Of a DNA stretch of 9,390 nt, positions 1-7,129 are shown piece by piece (position 1 is the first letter of the stretch; the number at the start of each line of letters is the position of its first letter). The notes under the pieces were generated by a model. The model was not told the DNA's origin, searched no databases, and saw only the letters and a program-made list of their open reading frames with translations. The position numbers were made by a program, and so were the translations under genes. Location of the stretch: assembly GCA_016297165.1 (NCBI GenBank), contig JAEDHF010000075.1, forward strand, positions 1-9,390, written 5' to 3'. This DNA is from Oscillospiraceae bacterium (GTDB lineage: Bacteria; Bacillota; Clostridia; Oscillospirales; Ruminococcaceae).

Positions 1-926
1 TTCGTAAGGCTGTCTGCGACTATCTTTTCCGCTGTCGGGGAATGAGGGTACAGCCCCGACAAATCATAATCGGTTCGGGTGCGGAATATCTATATAACCT
101 TCTTATCCAGTTTCTCGGAAAGGACAGGCGCTACGGCACGGAGAATCCCGCCTACGACGTTCTTACGAGAATTTACAGGCTTAACGGAGCGGATTACTGC
201 CCCATAAATCTCGATAAGCACGGTTTATCGGTAACGGAGCTTCGGAAAAGCGGAGCAAATACCGTTCATATATCCCCTGCCCACCATTTCCCTACGGGAA
301 TAGTTATGCCTGTTTCAAGGCGCCACGAAATAATGGCATGGGCGGAGGAAAACCCGGAGCGATACATAATAGAGGACGATTACGACAGCGAATTCCGCTG
401 GACAGGCCGCCCCCTGCAGCCCATGTTCGCCTCGGATATTTCGGGTAGGGTCATATACATCAACACCTTTTCCCGTACAATAGCCCCCTCCGTCCGTATC
501 AGCTATATCTGCCTTCCTCCCACTCTTATTCCCTCCTGGGAGGAAAAAATGGGCTTTTACGCCTGCCCCGTTCCTGCCTTTGAGCAATATACCCTTGCGA
601 AATTTATTTCCGAAGGGTATTTCGAGCGCCATATAAACCGCCTCAGAAAGCACTACCGAAAGGTAAGGGAAACGGTTCTTAAGGCTATAGGAGACTGCAA
701 GAATACCGAAATAAGAGAGGAAAACGCAGGACTTCACTTTATCCTTAAAATAAATGGCAATCCCTCGGATATAATAAGAGCTTCGGAGCTTTGCGGTATT
801 ACAATTACGCCCCTGTCAGAGTACTATAGCGGCGAATTCTATCCCGAAAACGTATATGCCCTTAATTATTCCAACGCAGATACCGAAGGAACAGAAGCCG
901 CTTTTAAGGCGCTCTCTACGAAATGA
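1..926 (+). CDS. MocR/PdxR-type transcriptional regulator, PLP-aminotransferase-like domain (5' end cut by window)
   Basis: The frame is open from the first base and continues upstream of the window, so the Met at 42 is internal; the codons before it encode a segment (RKAVCDYLFRCRG) typical of the start of the fold type I aminotransferase domain in MocR regulators. The N-terminal GntR winged helix is presumably off-window. Residues numbered from Met42: the ENPAYD substrate-loop motif near 34, SPAHHFPTG near 78, and EDDYDSEFR near 111, whose Asp normally contacts the PLP ring nitrogen. In the lysine motif (TFSKT in the family) the sequence reads TFSRT, with Arg145 at bases 474-476. Family members sense PLP or amino acids and control vitamin B6, GABA or transport genes. 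The target cannot be told from this window. A stand-alone aminotransferase is less likely because the motifs are of the MocR subfamily. No T-rich terminator follows it. Confidence 0.85.
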   Translation, partial: RKAVCDYLFRCRGMRVQPRQIIIGSGAEYLYNLLIQFLGKDRRYGTENPAYDVLTRIYRLNGADYCPINLDKHGLSVTELRKSGANTVHISPAHHFPTGIVMPVSRRHEIMAWAEENPERYIIEDDYDSEFRWTGRPLQPMFASDISGRVIYINTFSRTIAPSVRISYICLPPTLIPSWEEKMGFYACPVPAFEQYTLAKFISEGYFERHINRLRKHYRKVRETVLKAIGDCKNTEIREENAGLHFILKINGNPSDIIRASELCGITITPLSEYYSGEFYPENVYALNYSNADTEGTEAAFKALSTK

Positions 927-936
927 AAATGATTTA

Positions 937-965
937 TTGACATAAAGCTATTATGGTGATATTAT
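937..965 (+). promoter_or_regulatory. Sigma-A-type promoter of the esterase-malQ unit
   Basis: A perfect -35 box TTGACA (937-942) and a near-consensus -10 box TATTAT (960-965) are separated by exactly 17 bases. The promoter begins 10 bases after the regulator's stop codon. Transcription would start at about 972, which is the first base of the palindrome that follows. Confidence 0.75.
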
Positions 966-971
966 TATAGT

Positions 972-1025
972 TAAGGCAACACCGCACAAAGACCGCCTTA
1001 CGGCTTTGCGTGCGGTATTGCCTTA
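972..1025. repeat. 54-base palindrome forming a 5'-UTR hairpin
   Basis: Two 16-base arms (972-987 and 1010-1025) are complementary except for one C/A mismatch. Between them, 988-1007 can extend the stem (AAAG with CTTT, CCG with CGG) around a short CCTTA loop, leaving a one-base bulge (992) and a two-base bulge (1008-1009). No T-tract follows on either strand, so it is not an ordinary intrinsic terminator. It sits between the predicted transcription start and the ribosome binding site (AAAGGAG, 1037-1043) of the esterase gene. It could be an mRNA-stabilising 5' hairpin, a protein-binding site, or a copy of a dispersed palindromic repeat; the sequence alone does not decide. Confidence 0.8.
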
Positions 1026-1050
1026 GAAATTCCTGGAAAGGAGCGGCATT

Positions 1051-2565
1051 ATGTCAGCTTTCAGAACAGCACCGATTTTCAGCAATTCAATGGTGCTTCA
1101 GCGTAATAAGAACATCAACGTTTTCGGTACAGGTACCGACGGCGACAGAATAAGAGTAGATTTTGAGGGCAGTACTGCATATTCCACAGTAAAGGACGGA
1201 AAATGGCTGACTGTCCTTCCCGGAAGAAGCGAGGGCGAAAACCTCACAATGACGGTTTCCTGCGGCGAAGAAACAATAACCTTTACCGATATAGTTATGG
1301 GCGAGGTTTGGCTTGCAGGCGGTCAGTCCAATATGGAACTCGAGCTTCAGAACTGCAAAACAGGTCAGCACCGCCTTAAAAACGACGTTACTCCTAACGT
1401 CCGCTTCTATTACACCCCAAAAATCGTAAAGGGTACCGACGGCTACGAGGAAAAAATGATAAATACCTGCTGGGCGAAATTCGACAGCGAAAGCGCTAAG
1501 GCATGGTCGGCGGTAGGCTATATCTTCGCTAAGGAATTAGCGGATAAGTTAGGCTGTACCGTTGGCGTTATCGGCTGTAACTGGGGCGGTACAAAGGCAA
1601 GCCACTGGATGAGCGAGGAAAGCCTTTTAAAGGACGAGGATATGCGCTACGACCTTGACGAATACAATAAGGCTATCGAAGGTAAGTCCGAGGAGGAGCT
1701 TAAAAGAATCTACCTCGAATACGAGGACTATAACAACAAGTGGGAAGAAAAGAAGAACCGCTTCTACGAGGAAAACCCCAATGGAAGCTGGGAGGACTGT
1801 ATAAAGGTCTGCGGCGAATGCGCCTATCCCGGTCCCCTCGTTCCCCTTAACGCTTTTCACGCTACCGCTTTATACGAAAGTATGATTAAGCGGATATGCC
1901 CCTATACCCTCGCCGGCTTTACATATTATCAGGGCGAAAGCGACGATAACCGACCCTTCGCCTACTATAAGCTGTTACGCGGCCTTATAACCCTCTGGCG
2001 TGACGACTGGGGCGATGACGAGCTTCCCTTTATTATCGTGCAGCTGCCCATGCACCGCTACGAAGCCGACCCCGACTATAAGCACTGGTGCATTATAAGA
2101 GAGGCACAGGAAAAGGTTTTCCATACTATTAAGAACACAGGGCTTGCGGTAATTATCGACTGCGGCGAATTCAACGAAATCCACCCCAAGGATAAGGAGC
2201 CCGTAGGCCATAGAGTAGCCTTACAGGCGCTGTCCTGCGCCTACGGCGAAAAGAAGCCCGAATATCTCGCTCCCCTTTATAAATCCCATATCGAAACCGA
2301 GGGCGGTATCCTTATCTCCTTCGAAAACGAGGGCAGCTTCAGGGTTACGGGTGAAAAATGCGGCTTCGAAATAGCAGGAGAGGATAAGGTATATAAGCCT
2401 GCCGATTTCGAGATAAGAGGAGAAAATATCTTCGTATTCAATAAGGAAATCAACGAGCCGAAAAATGTCCGCTATCTATGGACAAACTACGGAGAGGTTA
2501 CCCTCTACGGCGGAAGCGGTCTCCCCTTAGCACCCTTCAGAACCGATAAATCAATCGACAAATAA
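1051..2565 (+). CDS. Sialate O-acetylesterase-family (SASA/SGNH) hydrolase
   Basis: This 504-residue protein matches the sialate O-acetylesterase family, serine esterases that remove O-acetyl groups from sialic acids or from plant glycans. An N-terminal beta domain has the family's VLQRNKNINVFG signature (about residues 15-28). The SGNH block I is GQSNM with nucleophile Ser93. GES (295-297) lies in the YYQGES block, WRDDWG follows, and the IHPKDK block supplies the probable catalytic His378, preceded by NE where ND is usual. The C-terminal VRYLW...GLPLAPFRT segment is also typical. No signal peptide is visible, so it is probably cytoplasmic and acts on imported, partly degraded glycans. AAAGGAG at 1037-1043, 7 bases before the ATG, fixes the start. 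malQ follows after 17 bases, probably cotranscribed. Substrate (sialic acid or acetylated xylan/mannan fragments) is undetermined. Confidence 0.88.
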   Translation: MSAFRTAPIFSNSMVLQRNKNINVFGTGTDGDRIRVDFEGSTAYSTVKDGKWLTVLPGRSEGENLTMTVSCGEETITFTDIVMGEVWLAGGQSNMELELQNCKTGQHRLKNDVTPNVRFYYTPKIVKGTDGYEEKMINTCWAKFDSESAKAWSAVGYIFAKELADKLGCTVGVIGCNWGGTKASHWMSEESLLKDEDMRYDLDEYNKAIEGKSEEELKRIYLEYEDYNNKWEEKKNRFYEENPNGSWEDCIKVCGECAYPGPLVPLNAFHATALYESMIKRICPYTLAGFTYYQGESDDNRPFAYYKLLRGLITLWRDDWGDDELPFIIVQLPMHRYEADPDYKHWCIIREAQEKVFHTIKNTGLAVIIDCGEFNEIHPKDKEPVGHRVALQALSCAYGEKKPEYLAPLYKSHIETEGGILISFENEGSFRVTGEKCGFEIAGEDKVYKPADFEIRGENIFVFNKEINEPKNVRYLWTNYGEVTLYGGSGLPLAPFRTDKSIDK

Positions 2566-2582
2566 TCCGAAAGGAAAACGAT

Positions 2583-4055
2583 ATGAAAAGAAGCTGCGGT
2601 ATTTTAATGCATATTACAAGTCTCCCCTCGCCCTACGGTATCGGCACAATGGGAAAGGAAGCGGAGGACTTCATCGACTGGCTTAAGGAATCGGGACAAA
2701 GCTACTGGCAGGTACTCCCCATAGGTCCTACGGGCTACGGCGACTCCCCCTACCAGTCCTTTTCAACCTTCGCAGGAAGCCCTCTCCTTATCGACCTGGA
2801 CAGCCTTGTTGATATGGGACTGCTTAAAAGGGAACAATGCGAAAACTCCAACTACGGCGCAGACCCTACCTTCGTAGATTTCGAAAAGGTTTCGGCGTCG
2901 AAAATGACCCTTTTAAGAGAGGCATTTTCAAAATTTGAGGAGGACGTAGGCTATCTGTCCTTTGTAAAGAACGAAGCGGACTGGCTTGAGGACTACGCTC
3001 TCTTTATGGCGATTAAGGAGGAAAACGATAAGGTTTCCTGGCAGAACTGGAGCGAGGATTTACGCCTTCGTAAGCCCGAAGCCCTTGAAGCGGCAGCAGG
3101 ACGTCTCGAGGACGATATTGCCTTCTGGAAATTCCTCCAGTATATCTTCTACTCCCAGTGGGAGCATCTCAAAGCCTACGCAAACAAGAAAGGCATAGAA
3201 ATAATCGGCGATATCCCGATTTATGTATCCCCCGACAGCTCCGACGTATGGGCGAACGCCTATCTTTTCGATATGGACGGAGATTTAAAGCCTAAGAATG
3301 TGGCAGGAGTACCCCCCGATTATTTCTCCGAAACAGGACAGCTCTGGGGAAATCCTCTCTATAACTGGGAGGCTATGAAGAAGGAGAACTATTCCTGGTG
3401 GATTAGCCGTATCGAAAAGGCGGTAAGCCTTTACGACATCGTCAGAATCGACCATTTCAGAGCCTTCGATACCTACTGGGCAATTCCCTACGGCGAGAAA
3501 ACGGCAATAAACGGCCAGTGGAAAAACGGCCCCGGAATGGATTTATTCAATACCGTTAAAAAGGAGCTCGGGGACGCTAAGATTATCGCCGAGGACTTAG
3601 GGGACATTTTCGACAGCGTAAAGGTGCTCCTTAAGGATTCGGGCTTCCCGGGTATGAGAGTGCTCCAGTTCGGCTTTAATCCCAATTATGACGAAAACGA
3701 CCACCTGCCCCATAAATACCCCGAAAACAGCGTATGCTATACGGGAACCCACGATAATTCTACCGTTATGGGCTGGTATAAAAGCGCCGACGAGAAGTCG
3801 CAGGCTATGTGTAAGCGCTATCTTAAGCCCCGACCCTTCGAAAAGCTCAATAAGACCATGATAAGGGAGCTTTATAAGAGTAACTGCGCTCTTGCGGTAG
3901 TACCTATGCAGGACGTGGTGGGTCTTGACGACCGTGCAAGAATGAATGTTCCCTCAACTATCGGCGGAAACTGGAAATGGCGGGCTCTTAAGAAGTATTT
4001 CAGCCATAAGAACGCCCGTTATTTAAAGGATTTAGCCGAAACCTATTTCAGATAA
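2583..4055 (+). CDS. malQ: 4-alpha-glucanotransferase (amylomaltase, GH77)
   Basis: MalQ moves 4-alpha-glucan segments between maltodextrins, releasing glucose, in cytoplasmic maltose/glycogen metabolism. The 490-residue length is normal for the bacterial amylomaltase class. The N-terminal GILMHITSLPSPYGIG block (6-21) and the YWQVLPIGPTGYGDSPYQ block are family hallmarks. The three GH77/clan H catalytic acids are in place: nucleophile Asp290 in RIDHFR, acid/base Glu337 in AEDLG, and Asp391 in TGTHDN. The loop around VPPDYFSETGQLWGNPLYNW is also intact. There is no signal peptide. An AAAGGA site (2570-2575) lies 7 bases before the ATG and 4 bases after the esterase stop, so the two genes are probably one transcript. 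No other glycogen or maltose gene lies nearby within the window. An intrinsic terminator follows 12 bases after the stop. Confidence 0.97.
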   Translation: MKRSCGILMHITSLPSPYGIGTMGKEAEDFIDWLKESGQSYWQVLPIGPTGYGDSPYQSFSTFAGSPLLIDLDSLVDMGLLKREQCENSNYGADPTFVDFEKVSASKMTLLREAFSKFEEDVGYLSFVKNEADWLEDYALFMAIKEENDKVSWQNWSEDLRLRKPEALEAAAGRLEDDIAFWKFLQYIFYSQWEHLKAYANKKGIEIIGDIPIYVSPDSSDVWANAYLFDMDGDLKPKNVAGVPPDYFSETGQLWGNPLYNWEAMKKENYSWWISRIEKAVSLYDIVRIDHFRAFDTYWAIPYGEKTAINGQWKNGPGMDLFNTVKKELGDAKIIAEDLGDIFDSVKVLLKDSGFPGMRVLQFGFNPNYDENDHLPHKYPENSVCYTGTHDNSTVMGWYKSADEKSQAMCKRYLKPRPFEKLNKTMIRELYKSNCALAVVPMQDVVGLDDRARMNVPSTIGGNWKWRALKKYFSHKNARYLKDLAETYFR

Positions 4056-4067
4056 AGCAAAAGAGAT

Positions 4068-4110
4068 AAAAGGATTTTCCCGTGAACCGGGAGGGTCCTT
4101 TTCTTTTTTA
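4068..4110 (+). terminator. Intrinsic terminator after malQ
   Basis: AAAAGGA (4068-4074) pairs with TCCTTTT (4096-4102), the stem continues through G-T/A-T pairs into CCCG/CGGG, and it closes on a TGAAC loop. A run of six T (4104-4109) follows. This ends the esterase-malQ unit and separates it from prmA. Confidence 0.88.
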
Positions 4111-4154
4111 TTCTTTATCGTAATAAGAAATATACCGAAAATTTCCGTAAACAC

Positions 4155-4183
4155 TTGCTTTTTTCAGCAAAATAAGGCATAAT
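4155..4183 (+). promoter_or_regulatory. Probable promoter of prma-glycosyltransferase unit
   Basis: A -10-like CATAAT (4178-4183, five of six consensus bases) is preceded at a 17-base spacing by a weak -35-like TTGCTT (4155-4160). It lies between the malQ terminator and the prmA ribosome binding site (AAAGGA, 4209-4214). The rest of the 169-base gap is A/T-rich and shows nothing else. Confidence 0.5.
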
Positions 4184-4224
4184 TAAGAATAGAATACCAA
4201 CCGAAGCGAAAGGACAAAAACAAT

Positions 4225-5190
4225 ATGAACTTTATGCAGATAGATGTATATACAAAATCCGAGGCGGTAGATGTGCTTGTAATGCGGCTTTCCGAGCTTG
4301 GAATTACTGGCTTCGTTATCCACGACAGCGCTGATTTTGATGAATTTCTCGAAAATAAGGACGCAAACTGGGACTATGTTGACGACGAGCTTATGGGGCT
4401 TAAAACCGTTCCTACCCATATTACCCTTTATCTACAGGACAACCCACAGGGGCTCGAAACCTTAACCGAATTAAAGGGCGCTTTAGCGGACTTTAAGGCG
4501 GAAAGCCCCGATTTTTACGGAAGTCTCGAAATAAAGATAGATAACGTTAAGGAGGAGGACTGGGCGAATAACTGGAAGCAGTACTACAAGCCCTTTAACG
4601 TAGGCGAAAAGCTTATTATAAAGCCCTCCTGGGAAAATGTGGAAAACACAGGGGGCAGGAAAATTCTCGAAATAGACCCGGCTTCAACCTTCGGTACAGG
4701 TCAGCACCATACCACAAAGCTGGTTATGGAAAGGCTTGAAAAAATCGTAAACGAGGGCGACAGAGTTCTCGATTTAGGCTGCGGCAGCGGTATTTTATCC
4801 ATAGCGGCGCTCCTTTTCGGCGCAGAAAGCGCAGTAATGGTGGATATCTTCGAAAATGCAGTTAAAACAGCAGGCGAAAATGTAGAAAAGAACGGCTTCG
4901 ATAAGAACAGATACATGGCATACTGCGGAAACGTAATCGAGGACAGCGCCTTAAGAGAAAGAATCGGCGGCGGCTATAACGTTATTGCCGCTAATATCGT
5001 AGCGGATGTTATTATCGCTATGAGCGGTCTTTTCGGCGACTTTCTCGCTAAGGACGGTACCCTTATCGTTTCGGGCATTATTACCGAAAGACTGCCCGAG
5101 GTGCTGACTGCATTAGAGGGGAATGGCTTTAAGGTGGTTTCCCTCTCCGAAGAAGAGGGCTGGAACGCTATTGTTCTTGAATTAGCGTAA
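4225..5190 (+). CDS. prmA: Ribosomal protein L11 methyltransferase
   Basis: PrmA transfers methyl groups from S-adenosylmethionine to amino groups of ribosomal protein L11. The 321-residue protein has the family's N-terminal L11-recognition ferredoxin-like domain (about 1-90), then the linker with EEDWANNWKQYYKPF, then a class I methyltransferase domain. Key motifs are the PrmA signature FGTGQHHTT (starting at residue 156), the SAM-binding motif I DLGCGSG (183-189) and the AANIVAD strand (255-261) that replaces the NPPY motif of other N-methyltransferases. The C-terminal SGII and GW...VLEL blocks are also typical. AAAGGA lies 10 bases before the ATG. In many Firmicutes prmA sits with dnaJ or rsmE; here it leads a unit with a glycosyltransferase gene 12 bases downstream. 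Function is confident; methylation target is inferred from the family. Confidence 0.96.
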   Translation: MNFMQIDVYTKSEAVDVLVMRLSELGITGFVIHDSADFDEFLENKDANWDYVDDELMGLKTVPTHITLYLQDNPQGLETLTELKGALADFKAESPDFYGSLEIKIDNVKEEDWANNWKQYYKPFNVGEKLIIKPSWENVENTGGRKILEIDPASTFGTGQHHTTKLVMERLEKIVNEGDRVLDLGCGSGILSIAALLFGAESAVMVDIFENAVKTAGENVEKNGFDKNRYMAYCGNVIEDSALRERIGGGYNVIAANIVADVIIAMSGLFGDFLAKDGTLIVSGIITERLPEVLTALEGNGFKVVSLSEEEGWNAIVLELA

Positions 5191-5202
5191 AGAGGTATTG
5201 TT

Positions 5203-6228
5203 ATGGCAACCATAAGCGTTTGTATGATAGTTAAAAATGAGGCGGAAATGCTCCGTGACTGCCTTAAAAGCATCGCCCCCATAGCGGACGAGATTATTAT
5301 CGCCGATACGGACTCAACGGATAATACAAAGGAAATTGCGGCGGAATTTACCGATAAAATCTATGATTTTCCCTGGATAGACGATTTTTCGGCGGCGAGA
5401 AATTTCGTATTCTCTAAGGCGAATATGGATTATATCTATACTGCCGACGCCGACGAGGTTATCGACGAGAAGAACATTGAGCTTTTCAAGCAGGTTAAGC
5501 AGGCGCTTTTACCCGAAATCGAAATTGTGCAGATGTACTATCTCAACCTTATGGAAACCAACACCGCCTATAACTCGAAGAGGGAGCTTCGCCCGAAGCT
5601 TTTTAAGCGGCTCCGTACCTTCGAATGGATAAATCCCGTGCATGAAACCATCCGCCTTGACCCGGTAATATATAACAGCGATATCGAGATTATGCATCTT
5701 GCAAAGGGCAGTCACGCAAAGCGTGATTTCAGAACCTTTCAGAAGGCTCTCGGTAAGGGTATGCGCCTTGATAAGGTGCTCCACAGTATGTACGCAAAGG
5801 AGCTTTTTATCGCAGGAGATACCGACGATATAAAGGAAGCTATCCCCTTTTTCGAGGGCAGTATAGCGGACGACAGTCGTACCCCCGACGAAAAGGCGGA
5901 GGCAAGAGCCGTTTTAGTAAGAGCCTATCGCTTAACAGGGAATACACAGGGCTTTTTCAGCCTTTCCTTACGTGACGTTATCGGTAAGCCCTGCAGTGAA
6001 ATATGTACCGAGATAGGAAGATATTTCTACGGCGAGGGAAACTATAATGAAGCGATATGTTGGCTTTATGACGGGATTTTCGAAACCGAGCCCATTATTT
6101 CGGTATTCTGTCAGGGTAAGGAGAATCTTTCCCTCCTTTCGGACTGCTACGGGAAAATCGGGGATATGACTTCTGCCGAAAAGTACAAAAAACTTGCCGA
6201 AGAATGGGTTTTACCCGACACATTGTAG
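5203..6228 (+). CDS. Family 2 glycosyltransferase with TPR-like C-terminal region
   Basis: The first 100 residues form a GT-A fold: MIVKNEAEML at the nucleotide-binding start, DTDSTDNT (35-42; the family usually has DTGSTDNT), DDFSAARN (60-67), and the metal-binding ADADE (81-85). This arrangement is that of the TPR-containing GT2 proteins related to SunS-like transferases. The C-terminal half, from about residue 195, contains paired helices with spacing like tetratricopeptide repeats, including a YFYGEGNYNEAICWLYDGI unit and an LLSDCYGKIGDMTSAEKYKKLAEEW unit. There is no membrane segment or signal peptide, so it is cytoplasmic. Acceptor and sugar are unknown; no bacteriocin peptide, polysaccharide or flagellin gene is next to it. 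The start is supported by an AGAGG site at 5191-5195 directly after the prmA stop, suggesting cotranscription and perhaps coupled translation. No clear terminator follows. Confidence 0.85.
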   Translation: MATISVCMIVKNEAEMLRDCLKSIAPIADEIIIADTDSTDNTKEIAAEFTDKIYDFPWIDDFSAARNFVFSKANMDYIYTADADEVIDEKNIELFKQVKQALLPEIEIVQMYYLNLMETNTAYNSKRELRPKLFKRLRTFEWINPVHETIRLDPVIYNSDIEIMHLAKGSHAKRDFRTFQKALGKGMRLDKVLHSMYAKELFIAGDTDDIKEAIPFFEGSIADDSRTPDEKAEARAVLVRAYRLTGNTQGFFSLSLRDVIGKPCSEICTEIGRYFYGEGNYNEAICWLYDGIFETEPIISVFCQGKENLSLLSDCYGKIGDMTSAEKYKKLAEEWVLPDTL

Positions 6229-6256
6229 AAATAACGATAAATTTTAGGAAAAGGGC

Positions 6257-6285
6257 TTTATTTTTTCGGGATTTTGTGATATACT
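6257..6285 (+). promoter_or_regulatory. Extended -10 promoter of parA-parB-serS
   Basis: TATACT (6280-6285) is preceded by TG one base upstream (6277-6278), the extended -10 form that tolerates a poor -35 box; the best -35 at 17-base spacing is TTTATT (6257-6262). It lies in the 97-base gap between the glycosyltransferase and parA. Nothing else was seen in that gap, including no parS site. Confidence 0.6.
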
Positions 6286-6311
6286 CAATAAGATAAAATA
6301 CATATATTGAC

Positions 6312-6328
6312 GGAGATAACTGACTTTG
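6312..6328 (+). promoter_or_regulatory. Ribosome binding site and TTG start of parA
   Basis: GGAG (6312-6315) lies 10 bases before a TTG codon at 6326. A TAA stop in the same frame at 6317-6319 rules out a longer protein, and the Walker A lysines come only 10 codons later, so no downstream ATG could serve. TTG is therefore the start; a rare start codon and long spacing may keep ParA synthesis low relative to ParB, which has AAGGAGG and ATG. Confidence 0.85.
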
Positions 6329-7120
6329 GCTACTATTATTTCTATTGTAAATCAGAAGGGCGGCGTGGCAAAAACCACTACCGCAATAAACGTCAGCGCA
6401 GCCTTAGGCTCTATGGGTAAAAAGGTGCTGCTTGTTGACCTTGACCCACAGGGTAACGCTACTACGGGCTACGGCTATATGGGCGCTCTTAAAAAGAACC
6501 TTGAGCATACTACTTACGACGTAATTATGGGGGAGGTACGACCCTCACAGGCTATTATAAAAACCGAATATAAGAACGTATGGCTTATGCCCTCGACACA
6601 GAGCCTTGCAGAAGCGGAGATAAGGCTTCTCCAGTTCGAAAACAAGACTTTACAGCTTAAAAAAGCCCTTTTACAGATAAAGGACGACTACGATATTATA
6701 ATTATCGACTGTCTCCCCTCTCTTGGAGTTCTTGCTCTTAACGGACTAAGCGCCTGCGACAGGATTATTATTCCTATGCAGTGTGAGCCCTATAGCCTTG
6801 AAGGCGTTGCGGAGCTTCTTTCTACCGTAAAGCGGGTAAAGAAAACGAGCAACCGTAATTTACAGCTTATGGGTATTGTTTTCACAATGCTGGACAAGCG
6901 TCTTACCGTAAATCGTGAGGTTATGAGAAGTATAAAGGCGAAATTCCCCGAGGATACTATCTTTAAAACCGAAATTCCCCGAAACGTAAAAATATCCGAA
7001 GCTCCCAGCCATGGCGAGCCTATTATGTACTACGACCCCACCTCTAAGGGCGCTGAAGCTTATGCCCTTTTAGCGAAGGAAGTACTTAAAAAGTGTAAGG
7101 AAGCGGAAGAAATGCTTTAA
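6326..7120 (+). CDS. parA: Chromosome partitioning ATPase ParA (Soj)
   Basis: ParA/Soj is a deviant Walker ATPase that binds DNA nonspecifically as an ATP dimer and works with ParB at parS in chromosome segregation, and in some Firmicutes modulates DnaA. The protein is 264 residues, normal for chromosomal Soj and lacking the N-terminal HTH extension of many plasmid ParA proteins. Motifs: deviant Walker A KGGVAKTT (11-18, with signature Lys11 and Lys16), A' motif VDLDPQGNAT (37-46), and the Walker B region IIIIDCLPSLG (124-134), which has Leu where most homologues have the first of two prolines (DCPPSLG). The C-terminal block IPRNVKISEAPSHGEPI is diagnostic of the Soj group. It starts with TTG. 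parB follows after 9 bases. Confident chromosomal rather than plasmid type because of this block and the serS neighbour. Confidence 0.97.
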   Translation: MATIISIVNQKGGVAKTTTAINVSAALGSMGKKVLLVDLDPQGNATTGYGYMGALKKNLEHTTYDVIMGEVRPSQAIIKTEYKNVWLMPSTQSLAEAEIRLLQFENKTLQLKKALLQIKDDYDIIIIDCLPSLGVLALNGLSACDRIIIPMQCEPYSLEGVAELLSTVKRVKKTSNRNLQLMGIVFTMLDKRLTVNREVMRSIKAKFPEDTIFKTEIPRNVKISEAPSHGEPIMYYDPTSKGAEAYALLAKEVLKKCKEAEEML

Positions 7121-7129
7121 GGAGGAAAA

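Noticed and set aside
972..1025. Reading the palindrome as an intrinsic terminator of the MocR-like gene
   Set aside because: No T-tract follows on either strand, and a strong promoter lies just upstream of it, so it belongs to the leader of the next gene rather than the end of the previous one.
4074..4089. Partial match to the parS consensus (TTTC and CGTGAA in register)
   Set aside because: Only 11 of 16 positions agree, the match is not palindromic, and it is fully explained as part of the stem-loop of the malQ terminator.
5711..5727. Small inverted repeat TCACGC-AAA-GCGTGA
   Set aside because: It is six base pairs around three bases, lies inside the glycosyltransferase coding region in ordinary codons, and has no copy elsewhere in the window that I saw.
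6251..6270. AAAGGGCTTTATTTTTT as a terminator after the glycosyltransferase gene
   Set aside because: The possible stem is four base pairs with a two-base loop and cannot form; the T-run more likely belongs to the parA promoter region.
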